NCBI GenBank assembly: GCA_900318855.1
Contig: ONMG01000278.1
Location: 1 to 12,494, forward strand
DNA: 12,494 nucleotides
DNA from: an uncultured Prevotella sp.
GTDB lineage: Bacteria; Bacteroidota; Bacteroidia; Bacteroidales; Bacteroidaceae
Direction: 5' to 3'
Shown here: positions 1 through 7,138 of the stretch, piece after piece
Position numbering within the stretch: position 1 is the stretch's first letter
Layout: each line of letters opens with the position of its first letter
The notes under the pieces: model-generated
Seen by the model: only the letters and a program-made list of their open reading frames with translations
Database searches by the model: none
Told to the model about the DNA's origin: nothing
Made by a program: the position numbers and the translations under genes

Positions 1-185
1 ATGTTGACGATGCTGCGCGTATGTTGAATATCATGCGAATTAATTTCGACAACATGCGATTCTTCCGTTTCTCGCATGATGAGCGCAACAGATGTCTGGA
101 TATTATTCTTCTGTATTATCGCATTCACTTGCCCGAGTTTCCCGAACTGAGATCGCTTGAGGTATTAAGACAGGTGTTTGACTGA
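1..185 (+). CDS. recO: DNA repair protein RecO, C-terminal fragment (5' end outside window)
   Basis: An open frame enters from the left edge (first full codon at 3) and stops at a TGA at 183-185, giving 60 residues. It reads like the C-terminus of Bacteroidota RecO: a helix with NIMRINFDNMRFFRFS (residues 9-24), then the ERNRCLDIILLYYRIHLP stretch (27-44), then FPELRSLEVL (46-55). RecO helps load RecA onto SSB-coated single-stranded DNA in the RecFOR pathway; that function is family knowledge. The fragment holds only the C-terminal helical part, so the OB fold and any zinc site cannot be judged. It points toward yqeY (convergent), so it lies outside the dcw operon. The identification rests on remembered similarity of this short tail and would fail if the missing upstream part is not an OB-fold RecO. 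Confidence 0.72.
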   Translation, partial: VDDAARMLNIMRINFDNMRFFRFSHDERNRCLDIILLYYRIHLPEFPELRSLEVLRQVFD

Positions 186-350
186 GGTGCTCTGGTACAT
201 TCAGCCATTTTGTAGTAGTGCGGAACATTGGTAGCTTGTCTTCAGAGACTCCGAGCTCCTGGTTGAAATGAGGCTAAGATCGTAGGAGGAGTCTTGCGGT
301 TCAATAACGATGCGTTTCTGAGCGTCAAATAGGGTGTGAGAGCGATTAAG
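186..350. other. Intergenic spacer between recO and the yqeY terminator
   Basis: These 165 bases separate the recO stop from the terminator at 351-389. Plus-strand frames are interrupted by stops. The minus strand has one open frame crossing the spacer, but it has no ATG and no recognisable protein pattern. A 7-bp inverted repeat (AGACTCC at 246-252, GGAGTCT at 288-294) has a 35-base loop and no T-run, so it is not a convincing terminator for recO. I see no promoter or RNA gene that I can support. Confidence 0.5.
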
Positions 351-389
351 TAAAAAGCAAGGCACTCTCCTTGATGAGGATGCCTTGCT
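351..389 (-). terminator. Rho-independent terminator after yqeY, end of the dcw transcript
   Basis: On the minus strand, AGCAAGGCA (389-381) pairs perfectly with TGCCTTGCT (364-356), a 9-bp stem. A short inner TCC/GGA helix and a 7-base loop lie between the arms. The stem is followed directly by TTTT (355-352), making five T in a row with the last stem base. It lies 23 bases past the yqeY stop. The plus strand lacks a T-run after the hairpin, so it is directional and probably does not terminate recO. Confidence 0.82.
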
Positions 390-412
390 GTGAGTTTGCT
401 GGCTTCAGCGAA

Positions 413-865
413 CTATGCCTGAAGAAGTCGCTTTACGATGGTTGCAATAACCTTGCCGTCGGCCTGGCCTGCCATCAGCTTGTTGGCAGTTCCCATCACC
501 TTGCCCATGTCTTTCATTCCTTGAGCCCCCGTATCAGCAATCACTTCCTTTACTTTAGCTTCAATCTCTGTTTCGGAGAGCTGCTTAGGCAGATAGGCCT
601 CTATTACATCTACTTGTGCCATTTCCTCATTGGCAAGGTCCTGGCGGTTGGCTTGCTGGTAGGTGGCCGCCGACTCACGCCCTTGCTTTGCCAGTTTTTG
701 CAGTATCTTTAGGGCCTGGGCATCATCTAAGGTGTCGTTGGCACCCGGTGCTGTTTTAGCCTCGAGAAACACTTTCTTGATGTTGCGCAACGTCATCAGT
801 TTCACTTTGTCGCGTGCCTTCATTGCGCTCTTAATGTCTTCGTTGACAGTATCAAATAGTGACAT
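413..865 (-). CDS. yqeY: GatB/YqeY domain-containing protein
   Basis: A 150-residue soluble protein, full length for the YqeY family (about 148-150 residues). Family landmarks are visible in order: an N-terminal helix with MKARDKVKLMTLRNIKK (15-31), the central QGRESAATYQQANRQDLANEE segment (61-81), YLPKQLSE (91-98), and the glycine/lysine block GMKDMGKVMG (116-125) followed by ADGKVIATIVK (135-145). The fold resembles the tail domain of the amidotransferase subunit GatB, which contacts tRNA, but there is no GatB catalytic core. Its cellular role is not established, and a link to tRNA-dependent amidation is only suggested by homology. It lies 62 bases after ftsZ on the same strand and ends 23 bases before the terminator, so it is probably the last gene of the dcw transcript. 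No clear Shine-Dalgarno precedes the ATG. Confidence 0.93.
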   Translation of the reverse strand: MSLFDTVNEDIKSAMKARDKVKLMTLRNIKKVFLEAKTAPGANDTLDDAQALKILQKLAKQGRESAATYQQANRQDLANEEMAQVDVIEAYLPKQLSETEIEAKVKEVIADTGAQGMKDMGKVMGTANKLMAGQADGKVIATIVKRLLQA

Positions 866-883
866 ATTGAAAAGATATTATGT

Positions 884-913
884 GTGGGCCTCGCAGAAGA
901 AGCTTATGCCCAC
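884..913 (-). other. Possible intercistronic hairpin between ftsZ and yqeY
   Basis: GTGGGC (minus strand, 913-908) can pair with GCCCAC (889-884) around an 18-base loop. The hairpin falls in the 62-base gap between the ftsZ stop and the yqeY start. No T-run follows immediately, so it is not a standard terminator. It might be an RNA processing or stability element, or chance. Confidence 0.25.
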
Positions 914-927
914 TGATTGATTGTTTC

Positions 928-2235
928 TTAAGCAAAGGATATTACGCCTGGAGTTGCTCCCTTGTCGGTGTCTTCGGATTTGGGAGTGTCTCCCATTGCC
1001 ATGTTCTTGATCTCCTGCAGTTTCTGCCTCGAACGTTTGTAGGTAGGAGTGTTCTCAACGGCGAGGATGACATCCTCGTTGTTGAGATCCTCCGGACGGA
1101 ACAAGAAGATATGTGGACGGCGCTTACGCTGTGTGCTCCCGATTTCGGTACCATAGTATTTTTGTCGGCGAGTGTCACGCTCGGCGGCAGCTTCCACTTC
1201 CTCCTCGTCTTCCTGACTGCGCTTCTTACCTAAATGTGAGTCCATTCCGTCGACATCCCGGATGCCGAAACCTGTGGCCAGGATAGTGACTTTTACCTTC
1301 TTACCTAAGTCGGGATCAATGGCGATGCCCCACTTGATTTCGAAGTCGTTGCCAAATTTGGCCATAAAATCGTTTACATCGTTCATCTCCTCCATCATCA
1401 GCCCACCATTCTCGTTCTTTTCGTTACAGAAGTTGATGCTGAGCAGAATCTTCTTTGAGTTGAAGATGTCGTTGTCGTTAAGAAGCGGTGAATTGAGAGC
1501 GTCCTCGATAGCTTTTTTCACTCTTCCTTCTCCCTCACCGTATCCTGTGCTCATGATGGCTACGCCTCCATCTTTCAGAACTGTTTTTACATCATTGAAG
1601 TCGAGGTTGATGAGTCCGTGATTGGTGATGATTTCGGCTATGCTCTTGGCGGCCACGCTTAGTGTGTCGTCGGCCTTTCCGAATGCGTCGAGTACTGTCA
1701 GCTCAGGATAGATCTCGCGAAGCCGTTCGTTGTTGATAACGAGCAACGCGTCGACATGCTTTGACATCTCTTCCACTCCATCAAGAGCTTGGTCGATCTT
1801 CTTGTCGCCTTCGAAGCGGAATGGAATCGTTACGATGCCCACGGTGAGTATACCTAATTCCTTCGATATCCTGGCAATTACAGGCGCAGCTCCTGTACCA
1901 GTGCCGCCACCCATGCCAGCAGTGATGAAGGTCATCTTGGTGCCGTCGTTGAGCATTTCTTTGATGTCGTCAGCCGTTTCCTCGGCAGCCTTTTTTGCCT
2001 TTTCCGGTTTGTTGCCAGCTCCCAGTCCTTCTTTGCCCAATTGTAAATGCACGGGTACCGGTGAATCGTTGAGTGCTTGGGCGTCAAGGTTGCATACTAC
2101 AAAGGAAACATCATGTATGCCCTCGCGATACATGTGGTTGACGGCGTTACCTCCTCCTCCGCCCACTCCTATGACCTTAATGATACTTTTTTCCTTGATA
2201 GGGTCTTCGAAACGTAAAATATTATTGTTTGGCAT
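928..2235 (-). CDS. ftsZ: Cell division protein FtsZ
   Basis: Tubulin-like GTPase of 435 residues that polymerises at midcell and recruits the division machinery. The GTP-binding half shows the glycine-rich loop GVGGGGGNAVNHM (23-35) and the tubulin signature GGGTGTG (109-115). The catalytic T7 loop NLDFNDV (210-216) keeps the acidic residues D212 and D215 needed to hydrolyse GTP of the neighbouring subunit. The globular core ends near residue 330. A charged linker follows (331-371, rich in E, R and K), then a conserved-looking block, PEDLNNEDVI with ENTPTYKR (381-401). This block is probably the FtsA-binding peptide and differs from the DIPAFLR form of proteobacteria. A 34-residue tail extends beyond it. 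The gene starts 35 bases after ftsA stops, consistent with the same transcript. No strong Shine-Dalgarno is visible; the ATG is preceded by A/T-rich sequence. Confidence 0.98.
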   Translation of the reverse strand: MPNNNILRFEDPIKEKSIIKVIGVGGGGGNAVNHMYREGIHDVSFVVCNLDAQALNDSPVPVHLQLGKEGLGAGNKPEKAKKAAEETADDIKEMLNDGTKMTFITAGMGGGTGTGAAPVIARISKELGILTVGIVTIPFRFEGDKKIDQALDGVEEMSKHVDALLVINNERLREIYPELTVLDAFGKADDTLSVAAKSIAEIITNHGLINLDFNDVKTVLKDGGVAIMSTGYGEGEGRVKKAIEDALNSPLLNDNDIFNSKKILLSINFCNEKNENGGLMMEEMNDVNDFMAKFGNDFEIKWGIAIDPDLGKKVKVTILATGFGIRDVDGMDSHLGKKRSQEDEEEVEAAAERDTRRQKYYGTEIGSTQRKRRPHIFLFRPEDLNNEDVILAVENTPTYKRSRQKLQEIKNMAMGDTPKSEDTDKGATPGVISFA

Positions 2236-2270
2236 AATGCTAATGTCTTATGATTGCAAATGTGGATAAA

Positions 2271-3710
2271 TCACTCTTCTTCCTGAGTGATGGTATTCAA
2301 GAGCTTCTTTACGTTGCGGAACAGTTTGTTGAAAGGAGAGTTCTCCTTGCGGCGCTTTTCCTCCTCTTCAGCCTCCTTCTGCTTCCTTGCCTTTTCAGCC
2401 GCTTCCTCTGCGGCCTTCTTCCTGGCTTCCTCATCAGCCTTCTTTTCAGCTTCCGTCTGAACAATGCCCCGCCCGCTCGTTTCAGTGATAGGACGTGGGT
2501 TGGCATGTATGTCGGCGGTGGTAGGCTTCTGAGTACCGCTGTCAAAGAGACTGCCTGTTATTTCTTCGCCGGCACAGTTCATGTCGCCTTTAGCCAATAA
2601 TCCTAATACGGTGTTCATTGTACCGTCGTGCGCATTGATTTTCGCATCGCTCGACTTGATGGTCTGTGTGACGAACTTAGCAATTCTCACCTTTTCTATG
2701 TGCGTGTAAATACGGAATGCACGCTCTATGTTCTTCATCTTGGAGCCTCCGCCAGTCAGGATAATGCCGCCAAGGAGTTTTCCGTCGTATTCTGAGGGTA
2801 CTTGGTTGCACACGTTCTCTATGATTTCCTGAACGCGTGCTTCAACAATCTCGATAAATTTGCTGGAAGGCACTTGCCGGTCGGCATCGAGAGGGAGCAT
2901 CAGCGTGCTGTCGATGTCGCTGTTGTCGGTGAAGGCGCTGCCATATTTGAGTTTCATTTTCTCGGCCTCACTCTCTTCTATTTGCAGCGATGCAATGTCC
3001 TTGGTGATGTTGTTTCCACCCAATGGAATAACGGCTAAATGGCGGAGGATGTTTTTGTAATAGACTGATACCGTAGTGGTGTCAGCACCCAAATCGACTA
3101 ATACACATCCAGAGCGTTTCTCGTTTTCCGAGAGGATGCTGTCGGCCAATGCGAGTGGTGCCAAATACATTTCAGCAATGGCAATACCTGCCTTGTCAAA
3201 GCATTTGTTGAGGCTCTTGTAATAGGTGCTATGCCAAAGGATGTTGAGGAAGTGCCCTTCTAAACGTTTACACTGGATACCAATCGGGTCGATTTGATAT
3301 TGTGCATCGACTTTGTATTCTTGTGTCGCCAGGTCGAGAATTTCCAAATCGGGATAAGTCATGCTCCTGTTAGTGTCCATCAGCTCATTTATCATTGACT
3401 GGTCGACGATGGTCTCGTCGTTGAACTCCTTTACAATGACATTTTTAATGCTGCGGATACTTTGTCCCCCGACACCCACGTACACATGCACAATCTTCGT
3501 CTTGAGTATGCTTTCCAACCGTTTCATGATGGTGGTGAGGCACTGTACGGTCTTATCAATGTTATATACTACGCCTTTGCGAATACACGACGTAGAATTC
3601 TCGGTAACTACTGCCAATACAGTGATGCTACCGTCCAGGTTCTTCTTTCCTGCGATACCCGTAATCTTCGATGAGCCGAGTTCTATGGCTACTATAAATT
3701 CCTTTGGCAT
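2271..3710 (-). CDS. ftsA: Cell division protein FtsA
   Basis: Actin-like protein of 479 residues that tethers FtsZ to the membrane and signals to later divisome proteins. The ATPase core shows phosphate-1 motif VAIELGSSKITGIAG (7-21), the 1C subdomain around 75-165, phosphate-2 motif VLVDLGADTTTVSV (203-216) and the adenosine motif GGIILTGGGSKMKNI (314-328). After the core comes a long linker. Its 418-457 part is almost pure A/E/K/R and probably helical. A C-terminal amphipathic segment, NKLFRNVKKLLNTI (461-474), is the likely membrane-targeting helix. The ATG at 3708-3710 is chosen because the actin fold begins immediately after it. An in-frame upstream ATG at 3890 would add 60 residues lying wholly inside ftsQ with no FtsA character. 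The start is 13 bases after the ftsQ stop, with a weak AAAGGA about 10 bases upstream. The protein is longer than E. coli FtsA (420) mainly because of the linker. Confidence 0.97.
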   Translation of the reverse strand: MPKEFIVAIELGSSKITGIAGKKNLDGSITVLAVVTENSTSCIRKGVVYNIDKTVQCLTTIMKRLESILKTKIVHVYVGVGGQSIRSIKNVIVKEFNDETIVDQSMINELMDTNRSMTYPDLEILDLATQEYKVDAQYQIDPIGIQCKRLEGHFLNILWHSTYYKSLNKCFDKAGIAIAEMYLAPLALADSILSENEKRSGCVLVDLGADTTTVSVYYKNILRHLAVIPLGGNNITKDIASLQIEESEAEKMKLKYGSAFTDNSDIDSTLMLPLDADRQVPSSKFIEIVEARVQEIIENVCNQVPSEYDGKLLGGIILTGGGSKMKNIERAFRIYTHIEKVRIAKFVTQTIKSSDAKINAHDGTMNTVLGLLAKGDMNCAGEEITGSLFDSGTQKPTTADIHANPRPITETSGRGIVQTEAEKKADEEARKKAAEEAAEKARKQKEAEEEEKRRKENSPFNKLFRNVKKLLNTITQEEE

Positions 3711-3723
3711 ATACTCTTGTCCT

Positions 3724-4539
3724 TTATTCGGTTTCGTTGTTATCTTCTTTCTTGTAGTTCCTCTTCTTGCAGATAATTTGATTATCGAACTCCAGATTGA
3801 TGTAGGAATACTTGTTCCATCCAGCCTGCGATAGCCCGTACTTGTAGAATTTCTCCAGTCGGTCCAGCTTCTTTCTGACAAAATCTGCAATCAGGGTGTC
3901 GCGCTCTGCTGGTTTGCCTTCAGTAGGCAAAAGTCCGATGTATACTGCATGATCGCCGACTCTTGGCACCAATTCTACTCCTCTGTCCGGGAGTATATTG
4001 ACTTGTACGATACCCTTTCGCCAAAGTTCGTTGCTCTGGATGGTTTTGGCCATCGGTGAAAGGCAACGAGTAGCGTACCACTTATTGATGTTGCCTGTGG
4101 CAATGATAATATCGTTGGCATAGTGGGCATTGGGCATGATGGTGTTCTTGTCGTCGATATAGTAATCGTCGCCGTTATCAGCCTTGATTCTAATGACGGG
4201 CATCATCTGCGTGATGCTTATATTGATTTCTCCGTCTTGTGTCTTATAGCATTGTGCAGTCTTTACGAAGGGGCTGCTCTTGAGCATTTCTTCTATGCGG
4301 CGTGTGTCCGCATAGCGTAGAGGACGGTTGAGTGGATAGAGCTTGGCAGCCTGCAACCGGTTTTTGATTTCCTGTGCGGAGATGAACCCGTTGGTATTGT
4401 CGTCAGCGATGTTTATCGACACTTTAGTGCATAGCTTCGCTGATTCATCGGGCTTGTTGAAGGCCGTGAATGCAACCACGAGATATCCTCCTAAAAGGAA
4501 GTCGGCTGTGGCAAGAGCTAATTTCTTCCACTTAATCAT
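3724..4539 (-). CDS. ftsQ: Cell division protein FtsQ/DivIB-like
   Basis: A 271-residue bitopic membrane protein: a short basic cytoplasmic start (MIKWKK), one membrane segment at about 7-27, then a periplasmic portion. Residues about 38-110 fit a POTRA-like domain, which in FtsQ contacts other divisome proteins. A following beta domain includes RVGDHAVYIG (193-202) and the late stretch YSYINLEFDNQIICKK (245-260), typical of Bacteroidota FtsQ. FtsQ links FtsB/FtsL to the septal synthase in well-studied bacteria. The sequence is weakly conserved, so the call leans on topology, the C-terminal pattern and position between murC and ftsA. The ATG overlaps the end of murC by 8 bases, suggesting translational coupling. 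The tail (KKRNYKKEDNNETE) is highly charged. Confidence 0.9.
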   Translation of the reverse strand: MIKWKKLALATADFLLGGYLVVAFTAFNKPDESAKLCTKVSINIADDNTNGFISAQEIKNRLQAAKLYPLNRPLRYADTRRIEEMLKSSPFVKTAQCYKTQDGEINISITQMMPVIRIKADNGDDYYIDDKNTIMPNAHYANDIIIATGNINKWYATRCLSPMAKTIQSNELWRKGIVQVNILPDRGVELVPRVGDHAVYIGLLPTEGKPAERDTLIADFVRKKLDRLEKFYKYGLSQAGWNKYSYINLEFDNQIICKKRNYKKEDNNETE

Positions 4540-5917
4540 GCAATTTTCTTTCCAGTAACTTGGTCATTTGTGGCACATAGTTGTCCAAATCGCCTGCTCC
4601 AAGTACGATGAGCACATCGAAATCGCGGTTCTTTACTAGATCGAGCACGTCTTCTTTGTGTATCATGCTCTTCTCTACGCCAGGTTTGAGGTTGTCGTAT
4701 ATGAGCTTGCTAGTCACTCCGGGGATAGGCTGTTCGCGTGCTGGATAGATATCACAGAGTATCACTTCGTCGAAGTGGCTGAGTGCCTCGGCAAAATCCT
4801 TATAGAAATCTCTTGTACGGGTGTAGAGATGCGGCTGAAAGATAGCCGTGAGCTTACGGTTCTTGTAAAGTTCGCGCAGGCTCTTGCCACTTTGGAGGAT
4901 CTCTTTTGGATGGTGTGCATAGTCGGATAGGAATACGAGCTTGTCGGTGTTGATCTTGAAGTCAAACCGACGTTCTACCCCATGATAGGTACGCATGCCA
5001 TACTTTATCTCTTCGGCAGTGCAACCGTTGAGTTGTGCCAATGCCATAGCAGCAACTCCATTTTCGATATTGATAGGAATAGGTTGCCCTAATTCTATTC
5101 CGGTGATGTTCTCGACTGGAGAGATGAAGTCGAAAGTAATCTTTCCATTGTCGATGACTATATTCTCCGCATGAAAATCACCTTTGTCACGGCTGTAAGT
5201 GTAGGTTTTCACGCCTTCCTGTACGTTGGGCTGCATCTCAAGTCCGAGATGGATGATGAGCGCGCCTCCAGGCTGAATAAGTGTCGTATAGTGGCGGAAT
5301 GACTCCAGATAAGCCTCTTTGGTACCATAGATGTCCAAATGATCGGCATCTGTAGCGGTAATGACACTCATCCATGGCCGGAGCCAGTGGAAGCTACGGT
5401 CGAATTCATCAGCCTCGATAACCACAAAATCACTGTTGTCGGACAGTATGTAGTTGGTTCCATAGTTCTTGGAGATGCCGCCGAGAAAAGCATTGCAGTC
5501 GACGTGGCTTTGGTGCATGATATGGGCGCACATGGTGGATGTGGTGGTTTTCCCATGCGTACCAGCCACGCAAAGTCCCTTATGACTGCGTGTCAATGTG
5601 CCAAGCACTTGTGCACGTTTCTCAATATCGAAATCGTTCTGGGAGAACCATTGCAGTTCTTTATGGGTGCTGGGGATGGCTGGTGTGTAGACCACGAGGC
5701 AAGATTTGTTGTCGCGACAGGCATGTGGAATGTCTTCGATATTTTCCTCATAATGGATGAGCATTCCTTCCTTTTCGAGTTGTTTTGTCAGTTCGGATGG
5801 AGTACGGTCATAACCGGCTACGACAAGTCCTCTGTGGATGAAGAAGCGTGCAATGGCACTCATGCCAATGCCTCCGGCTCCAATAAAATAAACAGCTTTG
5901 ATATCCTTTAGTTCCAT
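4532..5917 (-). CDS. murC: UDP-N-acetylmuramate--L-alanine ligase MurC
   Basis: Cytoplasmic ATP-dependent ligase that adds the first amino acid (normally L-Ala) to UDP-MurNAc; 461 residues from the chosen start. The N-terminal Rossmann domain opens with YFIGAGGIGMSAIA (10-23). The ATP-binding P-loop is AGTHGKTTT (118-126), followed by EADEFDRSF (168-176) and ATDADHLDIYG (188-198), which hold Mg-binding and substrate residues. The C-terminal domain has DYAHHPKEI (332-340) and FQPHLYTRT (360-368). I start at the ATG at 5917-5915, which gives MELKDIKAVYF, the usual family N-terminus. An in-frame TTG three codons upstream (5926) is possible but less likely. The gene begins 23 bases after murG and overlaps ftsQ at its 3' end. 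No ddl gene sits between murC and ftsQ, unlike E. coli. Confidence 0.97.
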   Translation of the reverse strand: MELKDIKAVYFIGAGGIGMSAIARFFIHRGLVVAGYDRTPSELTKQLEKEGMLIHYEENIEDIPHACRDNKSCLVVYTPAIPSTHKELQWFSQNDFDIEKRAQVLGTLTRSHKGLCVAGTHGKTTTSTMCAHIMHQSHVDCNAFLGGISKNYGTNYILSDNSDFVVIEADEFDRSFHWLRPWMSVITATDADHLDIYGTKEAYLESFRHYTTLIQPGGALIIHLGLEMQPNVQEGVKTYTYSRDKGDFHAENIVIDNGKITFDFISPVENITGIELGQPIPINIENGVAAMALAQLNGCTAEEIKYGMRTYHGVERRFDFKINTDKLVFLSDYAHHPKEILQSGKSLRELYKNRKLTAIFQPHLYTRTRDFYKDFAEALSHFDEVILCDIYPAREQPIPGVTSKLIYDNLKPGVEKSMIHKEDVLDLVKNRDFDVLIVLGAGDLDNYVPQMTKLLERKLHD

Positions 5918-5940
5918 ATTTTTCAATAGTCTATATACGG

Positions 5941-7059
5941 TTACGCTTTTTCGCTTGTAGCCAGTTTAATCACTATTTCGGCAATATTGTTGGCCGAGTC
6001 TTTCAGTCCCAAGGCACTGATGTTCTTGCTGAGCGATTGCAGTTTAGCATCGTCGTTCACGATTTCAATTGCCCGTCGCAATAAGGTGGATGGCGCGTCG
6101 GCATCTTTCACATATACTGCAGCGTCCTTGTTAACCAAGGCCATGGCATTCTTTGTCTGATGGTCTTCAGCTACATTGGGGCTGGGCACGAGGATGACGG
6201 GCTTGCCAATGAGGCAGAACTCAGAAATGCTACTTGCCCCCGCACGACTGATAACCAAATCAGCAGCTTTGTAGGCTGCACCCATGTCACTTATGAAATC
6301 GGTTATCTTCAGCATAGGCAGCGTTTTATGCTGTCCCAACTGTTCCATAATGGCAGCATTATAGAACTTTCCGGTTTGCCAGATGAACTGTACACCGCTT
6401 TCTTCCACGAGGTTAAGATGCTGGAGAACACTATCATTGATGGTTCTGGCACCCAGGCTGCCTCCTACCAGCAATATGGTTTTTTTATTCGGGTCGAGGC
6501 CGAAGGTCTTTCTTGCTTCTTCTTTCGTCAAAGAGGTGCTGAGTACATTCTGTCTTACGGGGTTACCCGTCATCACAATCTTATCTTTCGGGAAGAAGCG
6601 CTCCATACCTTCGTAGGCCACACATATCTTTGTAGCCTTTTTTGCCAGCATCTTATTGGTGACACCAGCATAGGAGTTCTGCTCTTGGATGACACAAGGT
6701 ATGCCCTCTGATGCGCAAACGTTCAGTGTGGGGCCACTGGCGTAGCCACCCACTCCTACGGCGACCATTGGCTTAAAGGAGCGTACTATCTTCTTAGCCA
6801 GGTGCTCGCTGCGCAGAATCTTACAGAGTACGACGAAATTCTTCAGCAGATGTTTCCTGTCGAAGCCGCATATCGGAAGCCCTTTGATTTCGTAGCCCGC
6901 TGCAGGCACTCGTGTCATTTCCATGCGCCCCAAGGCACCAACAAACAATATCTTGGCATTCGGGCGCTTGGCTTTGATGGCATTGGCAATAGAGATTGCA
7001 GGGAAGATATGCCCCCCTGTGCCACCTCCGCTGATGATGATTCTCAGTTCATTGTCCAT
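5941..7059 (-). CDS. murG: UDP-N-acetylglucosamine--MurNAc-(pentapeptide) pyrophosphoryl-undecaprenol GlcNAc transferase MurG
   Basis: GT28-family glycosyltransferase that adds GlcNAc to lipid I to form lipid II on the inner face of the membrane; 372 residues, near the family norm (about 355-370). The N-domain shows GGGTGGHIFPA (11-21), the GVGGYASGP loop (102-110) and EQNSYAGVTNK (126-136). The C-domain shows TGNPVR (164-169), GGSLGA (199-204), SRAGASSISE (271-280, the UDP-GlcNAc site) and EDHQTKNA (298-305). These are the expected G-loops and donor-binding motifs. It has no transmembrane segment, as expected for a peripheral membrane enzyme. The 79-base gap upstream is the largest inside the cluster and contains a candidate promoter box. 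The murC start lies 23 bases downstream. Confidence 0.97.
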   Translation of the reverse strand: MDNELRIIISGGGTGGHIFPAISIANAIKAKRPNAKILFVGALGRMEMTRVPAAGYEIKGLPICGFDRKHLLKNFVVLCKILRSEHLAKKIVRSFKPMVAVGVGGYASGPTLNVCASEGIPCVIQEQNSYAGVTNKMLAKKATKICVAYEGMERFFPKDKIVMTGNPVRQNVLSTSLTKEEARKTFGLDPNKKTILLVGGSLGARTINDSVLQHLNLVEESGVQFIWQTGKFYNAAIMEQLGQHKTLPMLKITDFISDMGAAYKAADLVISRAGASSISEFCLIGKPVILVPSPNVAEDHQTKNAMALVNKDAAVYVKDADAPSTLLRRAIEIVNDDAKLQSLSKNISALGLKDSANNIAEIVIKLATSEKA

Positions 7060-7079
7060 TACACTCTATCTTTATTAGG

Positions 7080-7087
7080 CAAAAGTA
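7080..7087 (-). promoter_or_regulatory. Candidate internal promoter -7 box before murG
   Basis: On the minus strand, TACTTTTG matches the Bacteroidota -7 consensus TAnnTTTG in all defined positions. It lies about 20 bases before the murG ATG in an A/T-rich gap, with a run of seven A (7099-7093) just upstream. A start site near 7074 would leave a leader of about 15 bases. I find no -33 TTG at the usual 17-23 base spacing, so this is half of a promoter at best. It could give murG and the downstream genes extra expression. Confidence 0.4.
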
Positions 7088-7138
7088 CTATATTTTTTTG
7101 TCTTTAGCTAATTATTTGTTCTATTTTGTATGCGGTAT

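Noticed and set aside
220..407. Small open frame on the minus strand overlapping the terminator and spacer
   Set aside because: No ATG, the only alternative start (GTG) sits inside the terminator hairpin, and the translated sequence has no recognisable feature.
3711..3890. A 60-residue N-terminal extension of FtsA from an upstream in-frame ATG
   Set aside because: It lies wholly within ftsQ coding sequence, shows no actin-family pattern, and the ATG at 3710 starts exactly at the conserved FtsA N-terminus.
5339..5911. A 190-codon open frame on the plus strand opposite murC
   Set aside because: The minus strand carries all MurC motifs here; the plus frame has no coherent domain pattern or start signal.
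5924..5926. TTG as the murC start
   Set aside because: An ATG three codons later gives the usual family N-terminus; the TTG would only add MKN.
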